Part shown: piece by piece, positions 1 through 7,914 of the stretch
Layout: the number at the start of each line of letters is the position of its first letter
How positions within the stretch are numbered: the first letter of the stretch is position 1
Origin: Cognatishimia coralii
Lineage (GTDB): Bacteria; Pseudomonadota; Alphaproteobacteria; Rhodobacterales; Rhodobacteraceae
Reading direction: 5' to 3'
Length of the DNA stretch: 64,000 nt
Assembly (NCBI RefSeq): GCF_037478305.1
Contig: NZ_JBBGAZ010000004.1
Location: 186,001 to 250,000 of the forward strand
Translations under genes and position numbers: made by a program
The notes under the pieces: model-generated
What the model was told of the DNA's origin: nothing
Seen by the model: the letters and a program-made list of their open reading frames with translations, nothing else
Database searches by the model: none

Positions 1-108
1 GAAAACGGAACCCTCGAAGCTGTAGTGACCGTCGACATGCTGAAAACGGCGAAGGCCATTCACATGGGCAATTCCCTTCGGGGCATGATCCCTGTGGAAT
101 TGGTCTGA
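1..108 (+). CDS. C-terminal 35 residues of an unidentified protein
   Basis: The window opens inside a reading frame that runs from base 1 to a TGA at 106-108. The visible tail contains KTAKAIHMGNSLRGMIPVEL. I do not recognise the family from this fragment. Its stop abuts the stop of the convergent methyltransferase gene, and the shared TGATCA palindrome supplies both stop codons, so there is no room for a terminator between them. The reading is accepted because the frame is open, its composition resembles the neighbouring genes and the tail-to-tail packing is typical of this genome; the function is unknown. Confidence 0.55.
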   Translation, partial: ENGTLEAVVTVDMLKTAKAIHMGNSLRGMIPVELV

Positions 109-1296
109 TCAGGTGCGATAGAGATAGTCTCTACTCAATGGCACGGCCTTTTGCCGGCGTGAGATCTGAAACTGAAACACACATTGCCGATGCAGGCGGA
201 AGGTGAGTTCGCTCGCGATCAAATAGAACCGCCACATGCGGCAGAACCTGTCGTCATAAATCTCCCTAGCTTCATCAATCCGTGCCATAAAGCGGTCGTG
301 CCAATGTTTCAGCGTCTCGGCATAGTGCAGCCGCCAGACCTCGACATCCGTCACCCAGAGGTCTTCTTTCTCGACCGCTTTCAAACATTCCGACATCGAC
401 GGCACATAGCCGCCGGGGAAGATGTATTTGGTGATCCAGGGGCTCGTGCGACCAGGCGGGGCTGCGCGCCCGATTGTATGGATCAATGCCACGCCGTCTT
501 CTGACAGTTTGTCGTGCACATGGCGAAAATACTCGCGGTAATGTGGCACGCCGACGTGTTCAAACATGCCCACGGACACGATCCGGTCAAAGGTCTGGTC
601 GACCGCGCGATAGTCCTTCAACAGGATTTTCACGCGATTCTCTAACCCCGCTTGGCGGACACGCTCGGTCGCCACCGCGTGCTGTTCCTCGGACAGGGTG
701 ACCCCGGTCACCCGAGCGCCGTACTCTTGCGCTAAGGTCAACGCCAGACCGCCCCAGCCACAGCCGATGTCCAGCACATGCATGTCGGGCTCGATCAATA
801 ATTTCCGCGCGATATGGCGTTTTTTCGCGACCTGCGCGGCCTCAAGGCTCAAGTCGGGGTCGGTGAAATAGGCGCAGCTGTACTGCTTGTCTTCATCAAG
901 AAAGAGGTCATAAAGCCGCCCGCTGAGGTCGTAGTGATGCGCCACATTTTTTTGCGCGCGGCCGACCGGATTGAATTGTTCGACATAGCGTTTGAGTGGC
1001 GCGATCCGCGACTCCAGACCTTCGCCGTGACCGACCGCAAAATTGCGCACGCCCAAGGCGATAAACCCGTAAAGATCGTCCCCAGCGATGGTCAGAGTTT
1101 CATCCATATAGGCTTCGCCGACGGCCAGCTCAGGATTGAACAGAATGCGGCGGGGCAAGTCAGGATCTGAAAGTGTAATCCGGATAGGATCGCTCCCGTC
1201 TCCAATCCGTTCGATCTGCCCATCCGGCATCGTGATTTCCAAAGCGCCGTCCCGAATGAGCCCCCGCATCATTCGCAAAAATAAGGTCGCCCACAT
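109..1296 (-). CDS. cfa: Cyclopropane-fatty-acyl-phospholipid synthase family methyltransferase
   Basis: SAM-dependent methyltransferase of the CFA synthase family, 395 aa. Such enzymes transfer a methylene group from S-adenosylmethionine to the double bond of a phospholipid acyl chain at the inner membrane. The SAM-binding glycine motif VLDIGCGWGG lies near residue 175, after the family's NVAHHYDLSG and YSCAYF elements. The C-terminal half has the IHTIGR and ITKYIFPGGYVPS segments usual in the family, and the length is normal. The ATG at 1296 is preferred to an in-frame TTG two codons earlier; a G-rich stretch lies upstream. Divergent from aspS. Exact product (cyclopropane or another methylated lipid) cannot be told from sequence. 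Confidence 0.9.
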   Translation of the reverse strand: MWATLFLRMMRGLIRDGALEITMPDGQIERIGDGSDPIRITLSDPDLPRRILFNPELAVGEAYMDETLTIAGDDLYGFIALGVRNFAVGHGEGLESRIAPLKRYVEQFNPVGRAQKNVAHHYDLSGRLYDLFLDEDKQYSCAYFTDPDLSLEAAQVAKKRHIARKLLIEPDMHVLDIGCGWGGLALTLAQEYGARVTGVTLSEEQHAVATERVRQAGLENRVKILLKDYRAVDQTFDRIVSVGMFEHVGVPHYREYFRHVHDKLSEDGVALIHTIGRAAPPGRTSPWITKYIFPGGYVPSMSECLKAVEKEDLWVTDVEVWRLHYAETLKHWHDRFMARIDEAREIYDDRFCRMWRFYLIASELTFRLHRQCVFQFQISRRQKAVPLSRDYLYRT

Positions 1297-1468
1297 GCGC
1301 AAAGCCCCCTTGTTTACTCACTAAAACAGGTCAGTTGACCCGCAACTCCCGAGGCAAAGTCTGCCGAAATTCCCCCCGTTTTGTAAAGATTTTCGAATTT
1401 CGAGCGAAATTCGACGCAGCGCACGTGGCCACGGATGCGCAAAAACGGGTCATTTGGTCAGCATTTGC

Positions 1469-1499
1469 TTGACTTCCGGCCGCGTTGACTGTGTATCAC
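1469..1499 (+). promoter_or_regulatory. Possible sigma70-type promoter of aspS
   Basis: TTGACT at 1469-1474 and TATCAC at 1494-1499 resemble -35 and -10 boxes. The 19-base spacing is long and the match is imperfect. It sits in the 250-base divergent gap between the methyltransferase and aspS, about 50 bases before the aspS start codon. Weak evidence only. Confidence 0.28.
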
Positions 1500-1550
1500 C
1501 CCAGACGAATTTCGGGCCCCATCTGGGCGGCCCTTAGGAAAGGCATCGAT

Positions 1551-3332
1551 ATGCACGCTTACCGCAGCCATACCTGCGTAGATCTGAACAAATCCAACGT
1601 GGGCGACACCGTGCGCCTCGCAGGCTGGGTCCACCGTGTCCGAGATCACGGCGGCGTTCTGTTCATCGACCTGCGCGACCACTACGGCATCACTCAGGTG
1701 ATCGCGGATGGCGACAGCCCGGTGTTTTCCGAGCTGGAAAAGGTGCGTTCTGAGTGGTGTATCCGCATCGACGGCAATGTGCTTGAGCGTGACGAGAGCC
1801 TTGTGAACCCGAACCTGCCAACCGGCGAGATCGAAGTTTTCGTCCGTGACCTCGAAGTGCTGGGCGCGTCTGATGAGCTGCCGCTGATGGTCTTTGGCGA
1901 TCAGGAATATCCTGAGGAAACGCGCCTCAAGTACCGCTTCCTCGACCTGCGCCGCGAGCAGATGCAGAAAAACATGACCCTGCGGTCGGACGTTGTGTCC
2001 TCGATGCGCAAGCGGATGTGGGACAAGGGGTTCAAAGAATATCAGACCCCGATCATCACCGCATCTTCCCCGGAAGGCGCGCGCGACTTCCTCGTGCCAT
2101 CGCGTCTGCATCCGGGCAAATTCTATGCGCTGCCGCAGGCCCCTCAGCAGTTCAAACAGCTGATGATGGTCGCGGGCTTTGACAAATACTTCCAGATCGC
2201 GCCGTGCTTCCGCGACGAAGACCCGCGCGCAGATCGCAGCCCGACCGACTTCTACCAGCTCGACCTCGAAATGAGCTTTGTGGAGCAACAAGACGTCTTT
2301 GACACCATCGCGCCGGTTCTGGCGGGTGTGTTTGAGGAATTCGGTGGCGGCCGCAAGGTCGATGCGCCAAGTGAATGGCCGCAGATTTCTTATCGCGACG
2401 CAGCACTCTGGTATGGCTCTGACAAACCCGACCTGCGCAACCCAATCAAAATGCAGGTTGTCTCTGAACATTTCGCGGGCTCTGGCTTTGCGATCTTTGC
2501 GAAGCTGCTGGAACAAGACGGCACCGAGATCCGCGCGATCCCAGCACCGAAAGGTGGCAGCCGCAAGTTCTGTGACCGCATGAACAAATTCGCACAAGGC
2601 GAAGGCCTGCCAGGTATGGGCTATATCTTCTGGCGTGATCAGGGCGAAGGCCTAGAGGCCGCGGGGCCTCTGGCGAAAAACATCGGCCCAGAGCGCACCG
2701 AGGCGATCCGTCAGCAACTGGGTCTGGGCGTGGGCGATGCGGCCTTCTTCCTTGGCGGCAAACCCAAGGCCTTTGAAAAGGTTGCGGGCAAGGCGCGTGA
2801 CGTCATCGGGGCCGAGCTTGGTCTGACCGAGCAGGACCGTTTTGCCTTTGCATGGATCGTGGATTTCCCGATCTATGAGCAGGACGAAGAAAGCGGCAAG
2901 ATCGACTTTGAACACAACCCGTTCTCGATGCCTCAGGGTGGCATGGATGCGCTGAATGGCGATCCGCTAGAGGTGCTGGGCTATCAGTATGACCTCGCGT
3001 GCAACGGCTACGAGCTGGTCTCTGGCGCGATCCGGAACCACAAGCCAGAAATCATGCTGAAGGCGTTTGAACTGGCAGGCTATGACGAGGCCGAAGTGAA
3101 ATCCCGTTTCGGCGCGCTTTACAAAGCGTTCCAATACGGTGCGCCGCCACACGGCGGTTGCGCGGCAGGTGTCGACCGCATCGTAATGCTTTTGGCCGAT
3201 CAGCAAAACATCCGCGAAGTCATGCTCTTCCCGATGAACCAGCGCGCGGAAGACCTGATGATGAACGCGCCAAGCGATCCATCCTCTGATCAACTGATGG
3301 AGCTGGGCCTGCGGGTTATTCCTCAGGAATAA
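1551..3332 (+). CDS. aspS: Aspartate--tRNA ligase
   Basis: Class II aminoacyl-tRNA synthetase, 593 aa, charging tRNA-Asp (and possibly tRNA-Asn) in the cytoplasm. An N-terminal OB-fold anticodon-binding domain (about 1-110, with LAGWVHRVRDHGG) is followed by the catalytic core. Motif 2 carries CFRDEDPRADR and motif 3 carries GVDRIVMLLA near the C-terminus; a bacterial-type GAD insertion fills the middle. Length and layout are normal. The ATG at 1551 follows AGGAAAGG with good spacing; the frame is open 22 codons further upstream but without a better start. Transcribed alone and ended by the strong hairpin at 3359. Confidence 0.97.
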   Translation: MHAYRSHTCVDLNKSNVGDTVRLAGWVHRVRDHGGVLFIDLRDHYGITQVIADGDSPVFSELEKVRSEWCIRIDGNVLERDESLVNPNLPTGEIEVFVRDLEVLGASDELPLMVFGDQEYPEETRLKYRFLDLRREQMQKNMTLRSDVVSSMRKRMWDKGFKEYQTPIITASSPEGARDFLVPSRLHPGKFYALPQAPQQFKQLMMVAGFDKYFQIAPCFRDEDPRADRSPTDFYQLDLEMSFVEQQDVFDTIAPVLAGVFEEFGGGRKVDAPSEWPQISYRDAALWYGSDKPDLRNPIKMQVVSEHFAGSGFAIFAKLLEQDGTEIRAIPAPKGGSRKFCDRMNKFAQGEGLPGMGYIFWRDQGEGLEAAGPLAKNIGPERTEAIRQQLGLGVGDAAFFLGGKPKAFEKVAGKARDVIGAELGLTEQDRFAFAWIVDFPIYEQDEESGKIDFEHNPFSMPQGGMDALNGDPLEVLGYQYDLACNGYELVSGAIRNHKPEIMLKAFELAGYDEAEVKSRFGALYKAFQYGAPPHGGCAAGVDRIVMLLADQQNIREVMLFPMNQRAEDLMMNAPSDPSSDQLMELGLRVIPQE

Positions 3333-3358
3333 CAACGACCTAAAGCGCAAAACATGCA

Positions 3359-3383
3359 GGGCCCTTCGGGGCCCTTTTGTTTT
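3359..3383 (+). terminator. Rho-independent terminator of aspS
   Basis: GGGCCC-TTCG-GGGCCC followed by TTTTGTTTT, 26 bases after the aspS stop. A six-pair GC stem with a stable TTCG tetraloop and a T tract is a textbook intrinsic terminator. Confidence 0.9.
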
Positions 3384-3491
3384 GCGCGGCACCGCGCTTG
3401 GCGAAAAATCGCGTGGCTGCCGACGGAACGACCCAATTGTGCCGTATTATGGACACAAGGATTTACGACGCATGTGCGCAGGGAGGGTCGG

Positions 3492-4865
3492 ATGTTCAAT
3501 ACAGAGGTTGCAGAAATTCGGTTTGGAACAGGTCTTTCCCCACGTGTGTCCGCGCCTCAGAGTGCTGAGGAAATGCTTGATGATCTTGTGGGGCCTGACC
3601 GCATGATGCGCGCTTTTCCAATCGAAGGTTTCGACGACTTCCGCCACCGCATTGTGGCGTTTCAAAAGGCGCGGCGCAGCGAGCGCAAAGCCAAGACTGA
3701 GGACGACCGCGCGGCAGCCACCAAGGCTAAGAAACGCGCGAATACTGCGGCGCGCAAAGCCTATGCAGGCATGATCCGCGATACTCTTTTGCGGCGCACC
3801 CAAACATCCACCGGCTTTCGCGAACGGCTCGCGTTTTTCTGGGCCGATCATTTCACCGCGCGGGGCAAGAGCAATATCGTGCGCTTCGCGACATCGCCTT
3901 ATATCGAAGAGGCGATCCGCCCCCATATCGCAGGCCGTTTCGAGGATCTGCTGATCGCAGCGGTCACCCACCCGTTGATGCTGCACTATCTGGATCAGGC
4001 GCAATCCGTTGGACCCAACAGTAAACTTGGTAAACGCCGGGCCCGAGGGCTGAACGAAAACCTCGCGCGCGAGGTGATGGAACTGCATACGCTGGGCGTC
4101 GACGGTCCTTATACGCAGGACGATGTGCGCCAATTGGCGGAACTTTTTGCAGGGCTAAGCCTTAACCAAGAGGGTGGATTTAAATTCAAACCTGCCCATG
4201 TCGAACCGGGCGCGGAAACCGTTTTGGGCAAGAGCTATGGTCGCAAAGGTTCTTTGGATGACATCCATGCAGCCCTGCGCGACCTCGCGCGCCATCCGGC
4301 GACCGCGCGGCACATCGCGACCAAACTGGCGCAGCATTTTACGGCGGATACGCCTGATCCCGACCTGATTGACAAGCTGACAGCGGCCTACCACGAAAGC
4401 GATGGGAATTTGCTGAACGTCTATGTCGCCCTGCTGAACCATCCCGCAAGCTGGCAGCCCGAGATGACCAATATCAAACGTCCCATCGACTTTGTCGCCA
4501 CCGCCATGCGGGCGCTGGACGTGGGTGAGGCTACATTGGCGCGTAGCAATCAGAAGTTTCTTCTGAACCTGATTGTCACGCCGATGCAGATCATGGGGCA
4601 ACCCTGGCAAACGCCAAACGGGCCCGACGGCTGGCCTGAGGAAGATAGCTTTTGGATCACGCCGCAATTCATGGCTGCACGTCTGGCTTGGGCCCTATCT
4701 GCGCCGCAAGAGATGCTGCGCGTGCTGCCGGATCCGCGCGAATTTGCGCAAACTGCTCTGGGGCAGAACGCCCCTGCCGAGGTTGCCTTCGCGGCCTCTG
4801 CTGCCGAAAACCGATGGGAAGGCATCGCTCTGGTGCTGACCTCTCCTGCCTTTCAGAAATTTTAG
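3492..4865 (+). CDS. DUF1800 family protein
   Basis: 457-aa protein of the DUF1800 family. The family has no settled function, but its genes almost always sit beside a DUF1501 gene, as here, and the pair is thought to work together in the periplasm. The conserved central section holds RERLAFFWADHF near residue 110 and the NENLAREVMELHTLGV segment near residue 195. No clear signal peptide is visible at the chosen N-terminus. The ATG at 3492 follows a GGGAGGG stretch; the open frame runs 46 codons further upstream, over the aspS terminator, and is rejected as coding there. Ten bases separate it from the DUF1501 gene, so the two form an operon. Confidence 0.88.
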   Translation: MFNTEVAEIRFGTGLSPRVSAPQSAEEMLDDLVGPDRMMRAFPIEGFDDFRHRIVAFQKARRSERKAKTEDDRAAATKAKKRANTAARKAYAGMIRDTLLRRTQTSTGFRERLAFFWADHFTARGKSNIVRFATSPYIEEAIRPHIAGRFEDLLIAAVTHPLMLHYLDQAQSVGPNSKLGKRRARGLNENLAREVMELHTLGVDGPYTQDDVRQLAELFAGLSLNQEGGFKFKPAHVEPGAETVLGKSYGRKGSLDDIHAALRDLARHPATARHIATKLAQHFTADTPDPDLIDKLTAAYHESDGNLLNVYVALLNHPASWQPEMTNIKRPIDFVATAMRALDVGEATLARSNQKFLLNLIVTPMQIMGQPWQTPNGPDGWPEEDSFWITPQFMAARLAWALSAPQEMLRVLPDPREFAQTALGQNAPAEVAFAASAAENRWEGIALVLTSPAFQKF

Positions 4866-4875
4866 GGGGAACGAT

Positions 4876-6123
4876 ATGACACATGAAATTTCACGCCGAA
4901 ATTTCCTTGGATCTGCCGGGGCCATTGGCTGTTCATTGGCCGCCAGCCCACTGCTGACACCGGTCAGTCTGGCTGCTGCGCCCGGCGACAATCGACTGGT
5001 GGTGATCATCCTGCGCGGAGGCATGGACGGCATTGATGTGCTGCGCCCCTGGGGGGATCTGAGCCTCGCGTCCCATCGTCCCAATCTCGCGGTGTCCCGT
5101 GACAATGAACTGCATCTGAACGAATTTTACGGCATTCACCCCGGCTTGAAATCGCTTAAGCCGCTTTGGGATCGTGGAGAGCTGTCCTTTGTGCAAGCCA
5201 CCTCGACGCCCTACCGCGACAAGCGGAGCCACTTTGACGGGCAAGACTTGCTTGAGGCCGGAACCGTGGATCTTGCGCCTATGGGTCGCCGCGACGGCTG
5301 GCTCAACCGGATGCTGCCCTACCTGGGAGGCGCTCAGGCGCGGACGGCCTTTGCCTTGGGGCGCGAGAATATGTTGATCCTGACGGGGGAAACGCCTGTG
5401 TCCAACTGGTCTCCGGATGTGGATCTGGGCATGAGTTCGCAAGGGCTGCGCCTGCTGGATCTGGTGATGAAGGGCGACCCGACCATGGCTGCTTCCATGC
5501 AAGAGGCCATAAGTCTGGCCAGTTCTGATGGGGACTCCGTTGCTTTGGATATGCACGGCGGGATGGTCGACCAAGAGGATATGATGAACGCGATGGCCGA
5601 TGACGTTCAGAATGCACGCAAAGGCAAGACACACCTGAAAATCGTAGACTTCGCGGCCGAGCAATTGCGGGCTGAAACCCGGATTGCATCCTTCTCAATT
5701 GGTGGCTGGGACACCCACGCGGCGCAGAACCGGACCCTGAACCGACCGCTGCAGGAACTGTCTGAAACCATCCTGCGTCTGCGCAAAGAGCTCGGCTCGA
5801 TTGTCTGGGGACAGACGACCGTGCTTTGTATGACCGAGTTCGGCCGCACCGTGCGCGAGAATGGCACAAAGGGCACGGATCACGGCACCGGAGGCACGAT
5901 GATCGTGGCAGGTGGCGCGGTGCGCGGTGGGCAAGTGCACGGGCGCTGGCCGGGGCTTGAAGAAGCAGATCTTTACGACCGGCGTGACCTTATGCCGACG
6001 ACCGACATTCGGGCCTGGGCCGCCTGGGCGATGCGGGAGTCCTTTGGGATGTCGAAATCTGCGTTGGAAACATCTGTTTTTGGTGGACTGGATATGGGGT
6101 CGGGTCCGAAACTCTTGCTTTAG
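4876..6123 (+). CDS. DUF1501 family Tat-exported protein
   Basis: 415-aa protein of the DUF1501 family, structurally related to the alkaline phosphatase/sulfatase fold. The N-terminus has a twin-arginine signal, SRRNFLGSAGA, followed by a hydrophobic stretch ending near AAAPG, so it is probably folded in the cytoplasm and exported by Tat. Family-typical segments are visible: VVIILRGGMDG near residue 40, GGWDTH near 275 and the MTEFGRTVREN / DHGTGGTM block near 320. Second gene of the DUF1800-DUF1501 operon, with GGGGGAAC before its ATG. Its stop overlaps the stop of the convergent response-regulator gene by four bases. Confidence 0.9.
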   Translation: MTHEISRRNFLGSAGAIGCSLAASPLLTPVSLAAAPGDNRLVVIILRGGMDGIDVLRPWGDLSLASHRPNLAVSRDNELHLNEFYGIHPGLKSLKPLWDRGELSFVQATSTPYRDKRSHFDGQDLLEAGTVDLAPMGRRDGWLNRMLPYLGGAQARTAFALGRENMLILTGETPVSNWSPDVDLGMSSQGLRLLDLVMKGDPTMAASMQEAISLASSDGDSVALDMHGGMVDQEDMMNAMADDVQNARKGKTHLKIVDFAAEQLRAETRIASFSIGGWDTHAAQNRTLNRPLQELSETILRLRKELGSIVWGQTTVLCMTEFGRTVRENGTKGTDHGTGGTMIVAGGAVRGGQVHGRWPGLEEADLYDRRDLMPTTDIRAWAAWAMRESFGMSKSALETSVFGGLDMGSGPKLLL

Positions 6124-6836
6124 ACGCTTTGTTGGGTGGCGAGGCGTTGATTGAGCAGTGACGCCAGTCGCGCGATGATTTTATCGCTTGGTTTTCGGGC
6201 CTTCTGCGTGGCCAACAGTGTTTCGGCAGCGGTTTGCAGATCAATGTCACCCGCACTGCGCGCGATGCCAGAGACAAATCGACCAAGGTAAACCAACTGG
6301 CGTGCTTCGCTGTTTGGCGAAAGGCTTGAAGCCGCTTTGCGCAGGTCATCGTTATAGGCCAAAGCATCCGGGTGTACTATCTCTAGGTTGGCTGCACGGG
6401 GGCGGGCGGATGTAGCCAAGGCCGACAGGTGTTTTAGTACGGCTTGTTGGAAGACTGCGACTGACGTTAGAGGTTTCGACAAGAACCCATGGGCTCCGGC
6501 TGATATCGCGGCATGGGCCAAGGTATCATCGCCTGAGGTCGCTAAAATCGCCTGAATACCGTGATCATAGCGATGCAAATCCCGGATCAGATCGAGGCCG
6601 GATCCGTCAGGCAACCCAAGATCCACAATGATCACAGAGGGCCGATAAGTGCGCAGATGTTTGCGTGCCGCCGCCAGCGTATCTGCCCGCCTGATCCGAG
6701 CCCCACTTTTCAGACAGAGCAACCTAAGGGCCTCGCAAGCGAAACGGCTGTCTTCGACGACCAGAACCGTCACGCCCAACAGCGGGCGCTGCGCAGTGGG
6801 GGAGATGAGGGGCGGGAATTGCGGGAGATCATCCAT
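6120..6836 (-). CDS. Response regulator receiver-domain protein without an obvious output domain
   Basis: 238-aa protein with an N-terminal CheY-like receiver domain (about 18-140). The acidic pocket and phospho-acceptor Asp are visible in VLVVEDSRF and IIVDLGLPDGSG, and the conserved Lys in LSKPLTS. The remaining 100 residues are helical-looking and match no output domain that I recognise, so it may signal by protein contact or carry an unclassified C-terminal module. AGGAAAG precedes the ATG. Convergent with the DUF1501 gene, with overlapping stops. No histidine kinase gene lies next to it. Confidence 0.85.
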   Translation of the reverse strand: MDDLPQFPPLISPTAQRPLLGVTVLVVEDSRFACEALRLLCLKSGARIRRADTLAAARKHLRTYRPSVIIVDLGLPDGSGLDLIRDLHRYDHGIQAILATSGDDTLAHAAISAGAHGFLSKPLTSVAVFQQAVLKHLSALATSARPRAANLEIVHPDALAYNDDLRKAASSLSPNSEARQLVYLGRFVSGIARSAGDIDLQTAAETLLATQKARKPSDKIIARLASLLNQRLATQQSV

Positions 6837-7017
6837 GAGTCTTTCCTTTCCGATGGAGGAAAGCCTAGGCGCATATTGCCTAATGAGCCGTTAAGTTCAG
6901 CATCCTCACCCATTGCGCGCCAAATGGTCGCGAGGAACGTCACGGCACGGCGGTTGCTTTGCTAAAGGGGATGCCGGATAAGTCTGGCAAATTCGCAGCC
7001 ATGCCAAGAGGTTTATT

Positions 7018-7422
7018 ATGATCGGTCGCCTGAACCATGTCGCTATCGCAGTTCCAGATCTGGAGGCCGCATCCGAGCAATATCGCACGGCGCTTGGGGC
7101 TAAGGTCGGCGCGCCTCAGGATGAACCTGATCATGGGGTGACCGTGGTCTTTATCGAGCTGCCCAACACCAAGATCGAATTGCTTTATCCGCTGGGCGAC
7201 GCGAGCCCGATCAATGGCTTTTTGGAGAAGAACCCAGCCGGTGGCATTCACCACATCTGTTATGAAGTCGAAGACATCTTGGCCGCGCGCGACCAGTTGC
7301 AAGCCTCTGGTGCGCGTGTGCTTGGGTCCGGCGAGCCAAAGATTGGCGCGCATGGCAAGCCAGTGCTGTTCCTGCACCCTAAGGACTTTAACGGCTGTTT
7401 GGTGGAGCTCGAACAGGTCTGA
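7018..7422 (+). CDS. mce: Methylmalonyl-CoA epimerase
   Basis: 134-aa vicinal-oxygen-chelate fold enzyme that interconverts (S)- and (R)-methylmalonyl-CoA in propionyl-CoA breakdown. It has the two paired beta-alpha-beta-beta-beta modules; the metal ligands sit in RLNHVAIAV (His), GGIHHICYEV (His) and GCLVELEQ (Glu). Normal length. The ATG at 7018 has an AGAGG before it. The DUF1467 gene follows 62 bases on, an arrangement common in Rhodobacterales. Confidence 0.93.
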   Translation: MIGRLNHVAIAVPDLEAASEQYRTALGAKVGAPQDEPDHGVTVVFIELPNTKIELLYPLGDASPINGFLEKNPAGGIHHICYEVEDILAARDQLQASGARVLGSGEPKIGAHGKPVLFLHPKDFNGCLVELEQV

Positions 7423-7484
7423 CCCATTGCAGCGCGCATCGCGCGTGCTATGTGCTTTGGGGTAGGAATTAGGAAATCACGCTC

Positions 7485-7766
7485 ATGGGTATCACCTCTG
7501 CAATTGTTCTTTATGCCGTGCTTTGGTTCATGACGTTCCTCTGCGTCATTCCGTTTCGCCTGCAAACGCAAGGCGATCTCGGAGAGATCGTGCCAGGCAC
7601 GCAGGCCGGAGCACCAGAGGTGCACAACCTGAAACTAAAAGCCTGGATCACCAGCGGAATTGCTGCGGTTTTGTGGGTCATTCTATATTGGGTAATCACG
7701 CAGGGCATTATCGACGTGCGCGATTTCAATTGGATGGACAGCCTGCCGCCTGTCGGCGAAAGCTAA
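7485..7766 (+). CDS. DUF1467 family small membrane protein
   Basis: 93-aa inner-membrane protein of the DUF1467 family, function unknown. Two membrane-spanning segments are visible: residues 3-23 (ITSAIVLYAVLWFMTFLCVI) and about 50-72 (AWITSGIAAVLWVILYWVIT). The loop between them contains the family motif VPGTQAGAPEV. It lies downstream of mce on the same strand and is probably co-transcribed. Confidence 0.85.
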   Translation: MGITSAIVLYAVLWFMTFLCVIPFRLQTQGDLGEIVPGTQAGAPEVHNLKLKAWITSGIAAVLWVILYWVITQGIIDVRDFNWMDSLPPVGES

Positions 7767-7914
7767 GAGGCGCTTTGCCCGCTTGGCGGATGGCCAATTC
7801 CAACGGAGTATTTGCTGCAAGATGAAATCCGAACGCGTCCCGCGCGCGTCAAGCTTTTCCTTGCCAGGTTAAGTGCAATGCTTATGCTGCACGGACAGCA
7901 GGAGAAATGCCGCG

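Noticed and set aside
1458..2597. 379-aa minus-strand frame
   Set aside because: Antisense shadow of aspS in GC-rich DNA; no ribosome-binding site or family.
4933..5664. 243-aa minus-strand frame
   Set aside because: Shadow of the DUF1501 gene; His/Gln-rich composition, no motifs.
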